Assembly: GCF_017591425.1 (NCBI RefSeq)
Contig: NW_024467104.1
Span: forward strand, 558,001-622,000
Source of the DNA: Ochotona curzoniae
Taxonomy: Eukaryota; Chordata; Mammalia; Lagomorpha; Ochotonidae
Reading direction: 5' to 3'
Length of the DNA stretch: 64,000 nt
Part shown: piece by piece, positions 11,558 through 23,886 of the stretch
Numbering within the stretch: the stretch's first letter is position 1
How the letters are laid out: every line of letters begins with the position of its first letter
The notes under the pieces: generated by a model
Told to the model about the DNA's origin: nothing
Seen by the model: the letters and a program-made list of their open reading frames with translations, nothing else
Databases searched by the model: none
Program-made: the position numbers and the translations under genes

Positions 11558-12616
11558 TAATGTATTTGCTTTATCTAGGATCACATCAGCTCCAGTTAAA
11601 ATACTAGTAGTCAAGGTTAACATTACATAATTAGCAAAGGAGCCAATCTTGAAGACAGATCTTGCATCATTTCTGGTTCCTGGTTTCTAGCATTGGAATA
11701 CAAAGTCGGCCATCCTGGTGTTTCTGTGTATTTGGGGGTGGACAAACCACAGAGCCTCATTTCTCCTTTCTCCATCAAGGAATGTGTGTGTGAGATGCAC
11801 AGTTTACACATGTGTGCCTTAGTCACTTCATTTGTAGAGAGCACGGCACGGATAATCTCACATAGGTTTGGAAAGATGGCATGCTCTCATTGTTGTACTT
11901 GGGATAAAATCAAGCACTTGGAAGGTCGAGTAAATGTGAGCAACTTTCATACTTCTCATAAAGAGAGTTCAGTATCCTCACCTCTTGCTGGTACGGTTCA
12001 GACCCTGTGCACTCCAGAATGAGTCTGTAACAGAGCTTACAAGCAAGAGCTCTTCATGTGTTTCCTAGTGACATGCTGAGTGCTGACCCACAGACACAAG
12101 GTGCTAATGCTGCACACCTTGTCTGCAGTGCATCATGGGCTACAATTGGAAACATGCATGATGATAAGAATGCGCCCAGAGACAGAGTGTTTTCACCTGG
12201 GCTCATATTCCATGGTGGCAATAATTGACTCCCTAGATAGAGTGGCTTACTTGCTATTCCACAAACATAAGAGATTACTTTGGAAAGCTGTTTGAACAAG
12301 ACCCTCAAGAATACACTCACAAATATAAAGTCTTTAATATTTCCATCAGAGCATCTTCAGCAACAGCAGAGAAAATGTTGTCTTAACACAGGTTGGTTAA
12401 ACAATCCTTTGTTTTTCAGAATGGACTTGAAAGATATGTGTTTCAGAAACTGGAATGTAATTTGTATGTTTCTCATGGGCCAATTGGTTCTACGTAAGAG
12501 AAGGAGGAATTGTGTGGTAGGGAGACTTTGTTTTTATGCCTGTGCTTTTTTTTCTTTCCTAATTTAAGAATATCTTAAGAAATGCCATGCTTTGAATACT
12601 TTTCCTTTCTTTACAG
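11558..12616. other. Intergenic, unclassified moderately GC-rich DNA
   Basis: Short ORFs on both strands show no OR or other family signature. I cannot classify this stretch; it may be an old repeat. Confidence 0.4.
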
Positions 12617-12885
12617 ATTTAGATTTACCTTATTTTGATTTACTTCCCAAGTGGCTGCAACAGCCCAAACTGAGCTGATCTGAAGCCAGGAGTCAGGACC
12701 CTCTTCTGAGTCTCGCATGCTGGCGCAGGGTTCCAAGACTTTGGGTCGTCCTTTATTGCTTTCCCAGGCCACAAACAGGCAGCTGGATGGAAGCCGGGGT
12801 GGCTGGGGCATGAACTGGTGCCAAAAGGAGATCATGGTGTGTGCAAGGCAAGGTGTTTAGCCTCTAGGCTATTGTGCCAAGCCTT
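12617..12885 (-). repeat. C-type SINE
   Basis: TTACTTCCCAAGTGGCTGC, GAAGCCAGGAGTCAGGA, CTTTCCCAGGCCACAAACAGG, CAGCTGGATGG and a degraded head ending GTGCCAAGCC. Confidence 0.78.
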
Positions 12886-13137
12886 TGAATACTGCTTTAT
12901 GAAAGCATTTTTCTCATTGTGTATCAGGGAAAATTGGTATTGGAAAAAGAAATAACTTAGTCTGTAGAACCAAATACGTAATGATAACTACTTACATGAG
13001 AGAGAGAAAGCAGTGGGAACCAATTGGTATGAATGCTTATTTTCTCTCTCTTTGCTCCTTTCTCACATGAATCCCTTCCAATGTAACATGGTAACGACTG
13101 CATGGAGATAATACTTGGTGATCAGAGTGGCCGTAAA

Positions 13138-13460
13138 GTGGGGCTGCCGTGATGTGGCTGTGGGCTAATCCTCTGCCTTCAGTGCTGGCATATGAGCACT
13201 GGTTTGTGTCCTAGCTGCTCCATTTGCGACCCAGCTCTCTGCCTTTGGCCTTGGAAGGCAGTGAGGATGGCCCAGATCCTTGGATTCTTGCACTCACATG
13301 GGAAACTCAAAGGGAGTTCCTGGCTTCTGGGATTGGATCTTCTCAGCTGCAGCCGTTGTTACAATTTCAGGGCTGAACCATGGAAACGGAAGCCCTCTCT
13401 TTCTGTTTCTCCTCTCTGTAACTTTGCCTTTCCAATAATTTTTTTTTTCTTTTTTAAAGA
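13138..13460 (+). repeat. C-type SINE, diverged
   Basis: GTGGGGCTGCCGTGATGTGGC head, GGCAGTGAGGATGGCCCAGATCC, GTTCCTGGCTTCTGGGATTGGATC and a 3' end CTTTGCCTTTCCAATAA followed by a T-rich run. Confidence 0.72.
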
Positions 13461-13814
13461 GAGGTGGTAAGAAGCCAGCAGAAGTGTCTGGGAAGGAACA
13501 TGGACATATAAACCACCTCTGAAAGCACAAACAGGAATAGTTGGGATTTTCTGCAGGACTTGGAAATGTCTCTTTATGCAGGCTCTTCAGTTACGGCATC
13601 AAGGCAACATTTTGTTGTGTGTGTTGACGGTGGTGGTGGAGACTGTCATTTGTATTGAGAGCGCTAGATGTTAGTCACAGCTCTTTCTTGTACTGGCAAT
13701 CAGGCTATCGGAATACATTAGGGCAACGTACAGCCTGAAAATAGAGATCGCTTTTCAGAACAAGGAAACATGGCTTTCCCTTCCTAGGCACTGGAAGAGA
13801 GAAAGTCATGTAGT

Positions 13815-13990
13815 TACATTGAATCTCCCACGCAGGTGCAGGAGCCCAAGAACTTGGAACACCCCTGTGGTTTTCCCCAAGTGTGTTGGCTGGGATCTGG
13901 ACTGGAAGTCAAGCACCAGGTCTTTGAGTTGGTGTCCACAGCAAATGCCAGCAAAACAGGCAGCAACTTTACTCACAATGCCACAAAGCA
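13815..13990 (-). repeat. C-type SINE, old fragment
   Basis: TCTCCCACGCAGGTGCAGGAGCCCAAG through GGAAGTCAAGCACC to a degenerate head ending CACAATGCCACAAAGC. The 3' half of the SINE is absent. Confidence 0.6.
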
Positions 13991-14690
13991 GGTCCTCTGC
14001 AGTCAAAATTCAAAATTAATTCCTTATGCACTTAATCAATTCTTTACAAATATTCACAGCTTCTGATTTGGATGTGGGTATCTTTGTCAAAATTATTTGA
14101 TTTTAAATAGTATGGAATAGGAAATTTGTGATCTATGTAATTTATGTTTAATTGTCATTGTAAATCTAATGGGAAATATATCACAGTTATCTTTTTTCAA
14201 GATAAACAATAACATTTGCCATTAATAACAACAAATGTTTGATAACAGTGATTCAGTTTGCCAAACAAATGTATAAAGGCTAAATAAGCATGATTTATGA
14301 AGTTTGTAAGAGCACCACAGCCCTGTACGATGAGTGATTTTGAACAATGTAATTATTAAATTAATTATCTCAATTTGATGGAGAAAATGATAATGTGAAG
14401 TACAAAACTTATATTTGCTACTGAAGTATATCAATCATGCACAAACATTGAGGGCTAAAATTTAATTATATTTTTACCAATTTTATGGAAATCTCAGAGA
14501 AAAGTAATACATATTTTAAAATTATTTTCCAGGACATAAATATTTATAGTATTATTTAAAGAGTCTTCCAAGGAAGCGAGATTTTAATTTCACCTAGCAG
14601 CAAAGAAATCACATTTTGCAGTAAAAATCTTCCACTTATTTGGAAGTACAATTAACTATCCTGTTTCTCCTGATGGCTTTTTTTTTTTTT
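13991..14690. other. Upstream region of first OR5L-like gene
   Basis: AT-rich unique sequence. T-runs begin at about 14679. No gene seen. Confidence 0.45.
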
Positions 14691-14701
14691 TTTTGCTTGT
14701 T

Positions 14702-14723
14702 TTCTCTTTTTTTTTTTTAGCAG
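14702..14723 (+). other. Candidate 3' splice acceptor before first OR5L-like CDS
   Basis: A long T-tract ending TTTTAGCAG lies 93 bases before the ATG at 14817. Both TAG and CAG could serve. Confidence 0.4.
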
Positions 14724-14816
14724 AAAATTTGGAGAGAAGGGATACTCTTTAAAGGTTATGTTATTTAATGGAGGAAAACTTTCAGACTTTTACTGCAGCT
14801 AACTTGACCTGGGGCC

Positions 14817-15752
14817 ATGGATCAGGAAAACTGCACGGCTGTGACGGAGTTCCTGCTCATGGGATTGTCAGATGTGCCAGAGTTGAGAGGCCTTCTGTTT
14901 CTGATATTTCTTCTCATCTATGGAGTCACAGTTGTGGCCAACCTTGGCATGATTGCACTGATCCAAGCCAGCTCTCAACTTCACATGCCCATGTACTTTT
15001 TTCTCAGCCATTTGTCTTTCGTGGATCTCTGCTATTCCTCCATCATTGTCCCGAAGATGTTGGCTAACATCCTCACCAAGGACAAAGCCATCTCCCTCCT
15101 TGGCTGCATGGTGCAATTCTACTTATTTTGCACGTGTGTGGTCACTGAGGTCTTCCTGCTGGCGGTGATGGCCTATGACCGCTTTGTGGCCATCTGCAAC
15201 CCCTTGCTCTACACGGTCATTATGTCTCAGAAGATCCGTGTAGAGCTGGTTTCTGGCTGCTATCTCTGTGCCTCAGTATGCTCTCTGATTCACTTGGGCT
15301 TAGCTTTTAAGATCCCATCTTATAAGTCCAATGTGATTAATCATTTCTTCTGCGATCTACCCCCTCTTTTAAATCTTGCTTGTGCTGATGTCACTGTAAA
15401 TGGAGTGCTACTGTTCATTGTGGCCACATTCAATGAGACTGTCACTATTGTGATCATCCTCACCTCCTACTTGTTCATTCTCATCACCATCCTGAGGATG
15501 CGTTCTGCAGAGGGAAGACACAAAGCATTTTCCACCTGTGCCTCCCACCTCACAGCCATTGTTGTCTTCCATGGAACAATCCTGTCCATTTATTGCCGGC
15601 CCAGTTCAAGCAGCGAGGAGGATGTTGACAAAGTGTCCGCGATATTCTACACAGTAGTGATCCCCATGCTCAACCCCTTGATCTACAGCCTTAGAAACAA
15701 AGATGTGAAGGAAGCTCTCGGGAAATTAATGGGCTCCAAAACCCATTTCTGA
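14817..15752 (+). CDS. OR5L1: Olfactory receptor, OR5L1/OR5L2-like (copy 1)
   Basis: Complete 311-residue class II odorant receptor with a strong Kozak start (GGCCATGG). The N-terminus [12 protein letters not shown] has a glycosylation site at N5. The family signatures [45 protein letters not shown] in loop 2, [11 protein letters not shown] and [21 protein letters not shown] are intact. ENCT, the LSDVPELR and [10 protein letters not shown] segments and [14 protein letters not shown] near the C-terminus match what I recall of human OR5L1/OR5L2. The usual LHTP before TM2 is LHMP here and in the second copy, a shared derived change. The two L copies share several long stretches of exact DNA identity. 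Choosing L1 over L2 is a guess from order. The substrate odorant is unknown. Confidence 0.93.
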   Translation: MDQENCTAVTEFLLMGLSDVPELRGLLFLIFLLIYGVTVVANLGMIALIQASSQLHMPMYFFLSHLSFVDLCYSSIIVPKMLANILTKDKAISLLGCMVQFYLFCTCVVTEVFLLAVMAYDRFVAICNPLLYTVIMSQKIRVELVSGCYLCASVCSLIHLGLAFKIPSYKSNVINHFFCDLPPLLNLACADVTVNGVLLFIVATFNETVTIVIILTSYLFILITILRMRSAEGRHKAFSTCASHLTAIVVFHGTILSIYCRPSSSSEEDVDKVSAIFYTVVIPMLNPLIYSLRNKDVKEALGKLMGSKTHF

Positions 15753-18700
15753 GGAATATGTCAGTTAGCATGAATCTGCATCCTAAGCTAGACTCAGCAG
15801 AAGGAAAAAAAAGATAATGTGTAGGGTTGATATGAACACTGAGAAGTCAGGTATTCTGTGGGATGCTATTGAAACTTAAATGTTTTGTTCCTCTACAACC
15901 CTTGTGAGTCTAATGAAGCATGCCCAAAGCCGCCCTTTTTTTCCTGTATCTGATGTATAATTTTTTTTTTGAAAAAAAGAATGTGCAATGTGCTGTAGTG
16001 AAAAATCACAGGAGTACCACAGTATGTGCTGCGTGAGAACTGCATACATGCACATATGCAATGATTGGGGTTTTTGGCTCCTTTATTTTTACACGTGTTA
16101 TTTTCTCTTTATTGACCATTATTGTTGTAGTTTCTAGTGTTCTCTGAAATTTGGATGCCCTCTCCTGGATCCTGAACCCCAAACTATTTGATTTTTTTTA
16201 AATGAAATTGAACAGCATTTTAAACCTGTAATCATTCTTTTTGTAGGTGAAAAGCTTCCTGAAACTTATTAGTGATTTCTGACACTTGTATATAAAACAT
16301 ACCCCTTCATTCAGTTCTGATTTGCATGTACCACTAATAGATTATTTGTGATTTTCCTTTGATTTTTATCAGGGTATAAATTACATCTGTTTTTGGAATG
16401 AAGCTTCTGTCCTGGGAACTATAAAGATTTGAATTCATAAAAACCCAAATCAATGTTTTGACCTAGATTTTTAATTTGTTAAATAGTAAATCACTTCTAC
16501 CCTGGTCACCCTCCCTGTTGACATTAGCTAATATTATTATCTCATGGCCTTTAGTTGAAATTAAATTTTAAAAATATATTTTTTTATATATATAAAATGA
16601 CACAAGAATCTATTTATTGAGTGTACAAATGAATGTGGAGATGAATTTGAGATGTGAGCTATTTAGGCATTTTTGCATTTTAACAATTAGTGGCATATGT
16701 TAAGTCCCATATACTTTTTTTTTGGTGAACATAAAATTACTAGTGTGTTAATGATATGGAATAACATAGCAACATACAGCACTTTGATGTCTGTTAAGAA
16801 TTTTGAATGACTCTACAATGCATTCACACTATCATGAGATGTTTATCAATCGTTATTCAGTCAAAGAAAAGAAAAACCTAGCAGGATTCATGCTTGAATG
16901 GTAGGTAGTAGAGGACTGAAAGAATACAGAGAATTACTATTGATGGAGTATTAGCATTAGGAAGCAGCTATTGATTTTGACATGGGGGAGCTAAGGATGA
17001 GTCATTGTCAGTCCGGATCGCAGGGTTGAGAGTGACTCCGTTCAGTTGACCGGACCTCTGAAGAAGGTACACAAACCACAGTGTTTCTGTGCCTCTGGAA
17101 ACAGGATTAACATTCAGCACATTTTAGGTTAATAGAAAGTTAAAAATACGGAAATTTTCTCTTATTCTCTTGCCATGTTTCCTCTTTGCCTTTCTCCCCC
17201 TTCTCTTTTGTCTCACAGGCAGAATTTAGCGGGGAGCTAGCAAAAGAGCCTCGAAGGATGCAGCTGGCTAGTGTCCAGGTAGAGAGGTGGTAACCAAAAA
17301 ACAGGAGGACCTATGGGCACAGAGGTCAGAGGTCACAGGCCCAGCTTCTGAGGGACTCGCAATTCATGCTGCAAGAAGGAGAAATCTATTATCGCTTCTC
17401 ATCTCACCAAAGTGTGTGTGAGTCTCTCTCTCTTAACACCTGAACTAAATGCAGACCCTCTAAGGTTTAATTTACCTTTTTACTTATAGATGCAATTGAT
17501 TCTGAGTGATATTTGCAAACTAAATGCAATGTAAATTCTCAATCACTCTTTAAGGTGAAGCTTAGGAAACAACGACAATGGAAATCATATGATAAAAGTA
17601 ATGTCTTCTCCATCATTTTGAGTAAGGAAACATAACTACAATTCATGGAAAATGTTCTGGAAACACTTTGCATAGATGTAGTAAAATTGTACCAAAACTG
17701 ATTATTTCTTAATTCAAATTTTCACAAGGTTTTAAAATACCTTTGTGTTAACTTTTATGAGTAAACCAGCAGTAAAAATGAACGTTGCTGTTTTCTCTGT
17801 AACATGCTGGTTGTAATTTTCACATGCTTACATACTGTTTTAGTGCTGATTTATATAAGAGCGTGCATTTTCCCCTGTGTCAAACTGAAAATGAGAGGTA
17901 GAAAAAAAATAAAATATAACGTATTAGATACAATCATCAAAGTTTCATTATGTCAAGTCTGTCTAAATGTTTTCTATTCACATGCCTTGCTCACATTTAA
18001 AAGAAATGGCAATACTCTCCGTAACAATTTGTGGGACATTCCAAGTTCTGAAAACATTAATACATAAGGGTGAAATTAGAAATGTATCATTATTTAGTAT
18101 CATTCCCATTTTATATATTAGACATGTTTTCTAATATGTGGACCAATATTTAGTGTATTTATACTCATATAATTGGCAGTTCAACAAAATTTGATGACAA
18201 ATCCTGTTCCATCCTTTGTGTTATCTTAAATTTGAATATAGTTTTTTTAACCTCCACTTTATCTTAAGCTTACTGGTACATTTTTGCTCTGTATATGTGT
18301 TCTGTAGGGAATGAATAAAAGCTTGAGTACACACTTTACACTCCAAACTCTACTGTAATGTTCTGAAGGAGAGTAATTTTAGAAAAATTTTATGTACTAG
18401 TTGAGACCTTAAAACTCAAGAGTCATCAATAGAGGAATGGTGGATTTATGACTGTTGATGAAGCATGACCCATCCATCGCCTACTGAAATGCATCATAAA
18501 ACACTAACCAATAATAATTTACAAAAAGCTGAATAGTGTGTTTATTAAAATAACAAATGTGATTGCTTCGCACAGCATCACCGCTGGATGAGCAAGAGGA
18601 AAAGGCAGCCCTCACACTGGCCCCCAGTGTGCCACACAATCACACAGGGAGCAGAAATACAGAAAACAGCACAGTGTCTTCTCCTGCAACTTTGACTTGG

Positions 18701-18774
18701 TCCAAAGCATAACTGTCAAAGCCTCAATCATTGTCCATGTGTAAAAAAGCCTTTAAAGCAATATATTCTGAGAA
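15753..18774. other. Long intergenic stretch, no gene seen
   Basis: About 3 kb of mostly unique AT-rich DNA. Around 16990-17100 and 17215-17400 the composition is more GC-balanced but without a coding or RNA signature. The ORF at 17804-18067 has no family features and is probably chance. Confidence 0.5.
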
Positions 18775-18967
18775 AGCAGTAGAAAGTGACCTAAGTCTTG
18801 TGCACTTGCAAATACACAGGAGACCTGAACAGAGGTTCATACTCTTTGCAGTGGCTTGACCTAGCCCTAACTGTTATGGCCATCTGGGGAACCTAAACAC
18901 TGGATAGAAGATCTTTCTCACTCTCTTTGTTTTCACTGTAACACTCTACATTTCAATTATTAAATGT
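18775..18967 (+). repeat. C-type SINE, 3' half
   Basis: GTGACCTAAGTCTTGTGCACTTGC, GGCCATCTGGGGAACC, GGATAGAAGATCTTTCTC and TTTCAATTATTAAATG fit the SINE's 3' half; the head is missing. Confidence 0.55.
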
Positions 18968-19574
18968 TTCATAGCAGCTATGCAACACCAGGTTCTGATT
19001 TCTGAGAGCATCCTCCAGAAGCTTGACTTAGTCAGCCTTGTCCAAAAGCAGGGTGTTTTGTGATGTTATGAGAAGGAAAGTGGATGACACAGATTCACAC
19101 CATTCCAGAAGAGCAATATAGATCGTGGCTCAAACATTCAGTTTGTGCAATTCCATCATGAGCCCTGAAGTCTGGGTGTACTTAGGCTTGATTTTCGTAA
19201 TTGTTCTCCCAAAACAGATTTTTTAAAAACCCTGATGTAAATCCACAGAGATCAATTATTTCTGAATCTTAGAGCACATGGGCTGTCATTAAACATTTAC
19301 TTAGTTACTTTTGCCTTAGAGATTAATGAGCTCAGGTTAGTGGCTGATTCCTCAGGAGCTTAAATTACAGTGTACCATACACATCTACATCTGCAGCATG
19401 AAAGAAATGTCTGAACCTCAGGTTTGTACACACCTGCTAGCCTCTGGGTACTGCAAAATGGAAACGAATGTGTTTATGGAGAGATAGGCATGACAAACAT
19501 ATGCACAACTCTTCTTTGTGAGGTAGACAGCATGCATGCTTGCCTTATCCTCTGCTTTTACTCTTAAAATGTCT

Positions 19575-19860
19575 TGTTTAAAAAAATATATGTATTTTTT
19601 AATTTGAAAGACAGGATTAATAACAGAGGAAAAAGGGAAAAAGGGGGGAAAGACAGAGACATCCTTTATTTGATGTTTCATTCTCCAAATGGGCTAGGCT
19701 GGTCTGAAGCCTGGTAGGGGCTCAGGCACTCAGGTCCTCATCTGCTGCTTTCCCAGACCACTAGCATGGAATCCCAGCCAGAGTGGACCAGCCAGGACCC
19801 CAATCGGCAACCCTATAAAATACTGGCTCTGCAGGAGGTTAACCTGCGGTGTCACAGTGC
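19575..19860 (-). repeat. C-type SINE, old copy
   Basis: Reverse A tail, then a purine-rich run, TCATTCTCCAAATGGGC, CTGCTGCTTTCCCAGACCACTAGC and a head ending in TGCGGTGTCACAGTGC. Confidence 0.62.
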
Positions 19861-20860
19861 AGAATGATTTTGTATCTTTTGGCTTAGTACACTTTTTGTG
19901 AAAAAAAGGAATAATTCTGTTTGTAACATAAATTTTTGATGTATTGGAAAAGCTACAGAGTGAACAAAATGGCAAACTTTCTCAGTTTCTCCTCTTCCTT
20001 CATTTTTTTCCACACCAATGTCATTATGAAATATGTGATTTATGGCCAAGCAACTCCTTTCCTTCTGACAAGGTTGGGTTAACATACCTGTACCTGCACA
20101 GAGGTTATTTGTTTCTTTTCTCATTAAAGAAGTTCAATTCTTTAGATGGAGTGTAGATCCATAGACCATTTTTTATCAGCAAAACATTTCAAACAAACAT
20201 TTCCAGGAGAATTTTTTTTACTCCCTAGCCCAGCAAGTACATCAATGCTTTAGGATGGGGTCAGGTGATAAGAGCAGCCTTGAACTTCAGATTATAAGCT
20301 TTTATCATTTCTTCAAAATTGGTTAAAGATTATCAGCATGCAATATCAGTGGGGCAAAACAAGCGATGTCCTTTTAATTGACCAGCAATCCAGATACTGA
20401 GAATAAGTAGTTTCTTCAAAGAATGAAAGTGTTTATTACAGTGACTCACATATGATATGTCAGATGGGGCTGTTCCAGGCATCGCCATGGTGAGGTTTAT
20501 TCTGCTTCTCCAAAGAATGGTCATGGATCCAAGGGTTTTACACTCTTACAAATCACAGGGAGTCAGAGACTAGAAATTATCACAGCAGCACTTGGCATTC
20601 TTTAGGAATAACCCCTTAGTATCTTACTGGGCAAACTCATCTCTTCAAAAATGCTCTAGGTCATATTTGAACTTTAGAGTTGGAGAGCAGGTGAGTTGAC
20701 AAGTGGCAAATCCCTTATGTGATAGAGAGAGACTCATTATGATATCTCAATGGTTTGCTGTTGAAAAGATATGGATAATTCCCTATAGATCATCAGAATT
20801 ATCTGAGTCAGTTACAGAAATGTGCACAATGTAGTCATGTGAAGGAGTGAGCTTGAGTGC
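19861..20860. other. Intergenic, no gene seen
   Basis: Mixed-composition unique DNA. Short ORFs lack any recognisable domain. Confidence 0.45.
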
Positions 20861-20953
20861 TATATCTATATCTATATCTATATCTATATCTATATCTATA
20901 TCTATATCTATATCTATATCTATATCTATATCTATATCTATATCTATCTATAT
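20861..20953. repeat. Hexanucleotide microsatellite (TATATC)n
   Basis: About 15 near-perfect TATATC units in a row, ending in a TATCTATCTATATG variant. ORFs of alternating Ser-Ile (plus) and Tyr-Arg (minus) across it are artefacts of the repeat. Confidence 0.97.
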
Positions 20954-21356
20954 GCAGGACTCCAGAAAGTGGATAGAAATGGGTATTATGAAAAACCCAT
21001 GTATGGATTTCAATGCTATTCACATCAGAGTAAGCTTCTCTTGCTTTTGTTTTTCAACAAAGTATTTGAAGCACCCTAGTAGGGAATGAAAAACAATGGA
21101 CAGATCACACAAACGCTGGGAAGTTAAAAGGAAATCACTAACAATGGATAGACTGTTACAGACTTCTTTCATTACAGTTTCCCATATAAATTTTATTTTT
21201 GAAAATGACAATGTTTTATTTCAAAGGCTAAATTTACTGAAATCATCTCTAAAAACTCTGAACATATACAGATAAACGTGCTCTTTATCAAACCAGTGAT
21301 ATGATCACAAAAAGGAAATAATTACTCCAGTTTGATCTTATAAATTAATATTCATT

Positions 21357-21645
21357 GGGCCTGATTCAATGGCTCAGTCTTCTTGTACATGCCAGGATCC
21401 CATATGGGCGCTGGTTTGTGTCTCGGCTGCTCCACTTCCCATCCAGCTCCCTACTTGTGGCCTGGGAAAATAGTAGAGGATGGCCCCAAGTCTTGGCACC
21501 CTGCAAACAATATGGGGCTCCCCCATAAGAAACTCCTGGCTTTGGATCTGGCCAACTGGGAAGTGAACCACTGGATGGAACATCTTTCTGTCTCTCCTTC
21601 TCTCTGTAAAATCTGCCTTTGCAATAGAAAGAAATAAGTCTTTTT
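21357..21645 (+). repeat. C-type SINE
   Basis: TGGGCCTGATTCAATGGC head, GCCAGGATCCCATATGGGCGC, CATCCAGCTCCCTACTTGTGG and a short 3' end with TCTGCCTTTGCAATAGAAAG. There is a small loss around the CTCCTGGCTT region. Confidence 0.83.
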
Positions 21646-22880
21646 GAAAAGGAAAAGATGTGGAGAAAACACACAGAGAAAACACTATACTGTGTTGTTG
21701 CTCCAGGCTCTCCTCACTCTATTTCCTTGCAATGTGTTAGTGAGACAGAATAGTTTCTGTTGTCTAGTAAAATGGAAAGAGAACAAACTTGTTGAACTTC
21801 TGTTTGCCTTTTACTTTGGGGAAAAGCCTGGACGACAGACACCTGTACTAAATAAATAATTTAACCGCTTTCCAGAACAAACTTCCATATATATACATGC
21901 ATATATACATGCATTTAAATCAATAGCTTCAACTCCATATCTACATAAATACACTAAATGCAACATAGATATCTGCTTTTTTTAAATTAGTAATTTCCAA
22001 GGTATGATTTCAGCAAACACAATTATTCTAATGAAACATAATATGATGCTGTGTAATAATTCATCCAAATTTGAGAGATTTTTGTGTTAATATCGCAATG
22101 AAAGCTGCAATGTGCCTTTGAGTATAGTTTTTCACAAATGCTTCAATATAATAAGACTTACAGTATTGCTATGATTAATGTATTCCATCAAATCATTTTG
22201 TATTCACTGCAGTTATTCAGAATTTGGATGCATGTTGTCTACTGCTTTTGCAAAAATACTTCATTTCTCTGAGTCATTGTGGATCTCCACAATCATTCTT
22301 ATACTGAGTTAAATAACTTTGATAATTTGATAAGCAAAAATCCTGAATTCCAAAGTGTTTTAAGTTTCTCCTGTTTTTTATCCAATTGCAAAATTAAGGA
22401 GAATGCATGAGTGACTAATCTCTGTTTGTAACATAATCTAATCTCGAAGAAATCTTTGCTGTGCCTCAGTAACAGAACTATAGAGAATATTCCCATCTGA
22501 AAATTTATATTATGGGTGAGTTGAACAATAGCAGCGGAATACTAGCTAGCTTGGGTGGAAAGTATTCCCATTTCCAGGGAATTATGGTTAATCTGCAAGT
22601 GACATTAGTCCTGTCACTGAATCACTTTCTGCAACTATTAAACCCTCTGATTTAATTGATCATCTGAATTCTATGAATTTAAATGATGATTAATCATCAC
22701 ATGTGAGTGATAAATTTTAATTTTCACTAGTAAGATTTCCTGACATATTTCACGTTTTTAATTGTTATGGCAAGTGTTTAACATTTGATAAAATGTCATG
22801 TTTTTCTCTTACTCTTCATGCATGTATTTTATCATATACTCATTTAATGTTTTTTTCCTGGAATTGCCTGACATTGATTA
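21646..22880. other. Upstream region of second OR5L-like gene
   Basis: AT-rich with a short ATATATACATGC duplication near 21888-21915. No gene seen. Confidence 0.45.
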
Positions 22881-22881
22881 T

Positions 22882-22903
22882 TTTCAACTTGTTCTCACCT
22901 CAG
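22882..22903 (+). other. Candidate 3' splice acceptor before second OR5L-like CDS
   Basis: TTTCAACTTGTTCTCACCTCAG ends 47 bases before the ATG at 22951. It lies inside the longer in-frame ORF that begins at 22798, which argues that the longer ORF is not the protein start. Confidence 0.5.
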
Positions 22904-22950
22904 AAACAACAAAAAATTACCTGCTGTCTCTGGCCTCAAAAAACACTAAA

Positions 22951-23886
22951 ATGGCTGAGAAGAACTGCACGGCTGTGACGGAGTTCCTGCTCATGGGATT
23001 GTCAGATGTGCCAGAGTTGAGAGTCTTTCTCTTCCTGGTGTTCTTTCTCATCTATGGAGTCACAGTTGTGGCCAACCTGGGCATGACTGCACTGATCCAA
23101 GCCAGCTCTCAACTTCACATGCCCATGTACTTTTTTCTCAGCCATTTGTCTTTCGTGGATCTCTGCTACTCTTCAATTATTACGCCAAAAATGCTGGCTA
23201 ACATCCTCACCAAAGACAAAGCCATCTCCTTCTTAGGCTGCATGGTGCAATTCTACTTATTTTGTACTTTTGCAGTCACTGAGGTCTTCCTGCTGGCGGT
23301 GATGGCCTATGACCGCTTTGTGGCCATCTGCAACCCCTTGCTCTACACGGTCATTGTGTCTAAGAAATTCTGTGTGGGGCTGGTTTCTGGCTGCTACCTC
23401 TGTGGGACAGTGTGTTCCTTGATTCACTTGGGCTTGGCTCAAGAGATCCGATCCTTTAAGTCCAACGTGATTAACCACTTCTTCTGTGATCTACCCCCTA
23501 TCCTAAGTCTCGCTTGCTCTAATGTCACTGTAAATGAGGTAGTACTGTTCATTGTGGTCACTTTCAATGAGGTCATTACTGTTGTGATCATCCTCACCTC
23601 CTATTTGTTCATTCTCATCACCATCCTGGGGATGCGTTCTGCAGAGGGAAGACGCAAAGCATTTTCTACCTGTGGCTCCCACCTTGCCGTTATCACCATC
23701 TTCCATGGAACAATCCTTTTCATTTACTGTCAGCCCAGTTCTGGTAATAGCCTGGATATTGACAAAGTGACCACTGTATTCTACACTATAGTGATTCCCA
23801 TGCTGAACCCCTTGATCTACAGCCTGAGGAATAAGGATGTGAAAGAAGCTCTCAGAAAAGTGGTGGGCTCCAAAATATTTTCTTAG
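22951..23886 (+). CDS. OR5L2: Olfactory receptor, OR5L1/OR5L2-like (copy 2)
   Basis: Complete 311-residue class II odorant receptor. The frame is open from 22798, but ATG 22951 ([12 protein letters not shown], glycosylation site N5) aligns exactly with the start of copy 1 and follows a splice acceptor, so I start it there. [54 protein letters not shown] and [21 protein letters not shown] are all intact. The GSHL in TM6, where most family members have ASHL, is an individual substitution. It is a paralogue of the gene at 14817, with blocks of exact DNA identity (start region, TM2 region, TM3-intracellular loop 2) alternating with diverged blocks. The L2 symbol is a positional guess; the ligand is unknown. 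Confidence 0.93.
   Translation: MAEKNCTAVTEFLLMGLSDVPELRVFLFLVFFLIYGVTVVANLGMTALIQASSQLHMPMYFFLSHLSFVDLCYSSIITPKMLANILTKDKAISFLGCMVQFYLFCTFAVTEVFLLAVMAYDRFVAICNPLLYTVIVSKKFCVGLVSGCYLCGTVCSLIHLGLAQEIRSFKSNVINHFFCDLPPILSLACSNVTVNEVVLFIVVTFNEVITVVIILTSYLFILITILGMRSAEGRRKAFSTCGSHLAVITIFHGTILFIYCQPSSGNSLDIDKVTTVFYTIVIPMLNPLIYSLRNKDVKEALRKVVGSKIFS

Noticed and set aside
12280..12567. 95-residue plus ORF
   Set aside because: No domain; composition fits chance in AT-rich DNA.
20835..21089. ORFs of repeated Ser-Ile and Tyr-Arg on the two strands
   Set aside because: Translation of the TATATC microsatellite, not proteins.
22798..22950. 51-codon in-frame extension upstream of the second OR5L-like gene, with a hydrophobic start
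   Set aside because: A candidate splice acceptor (ending 22903) lies inside it, the paralogue starts at the position of 22951, and no OR5L has such an extension.
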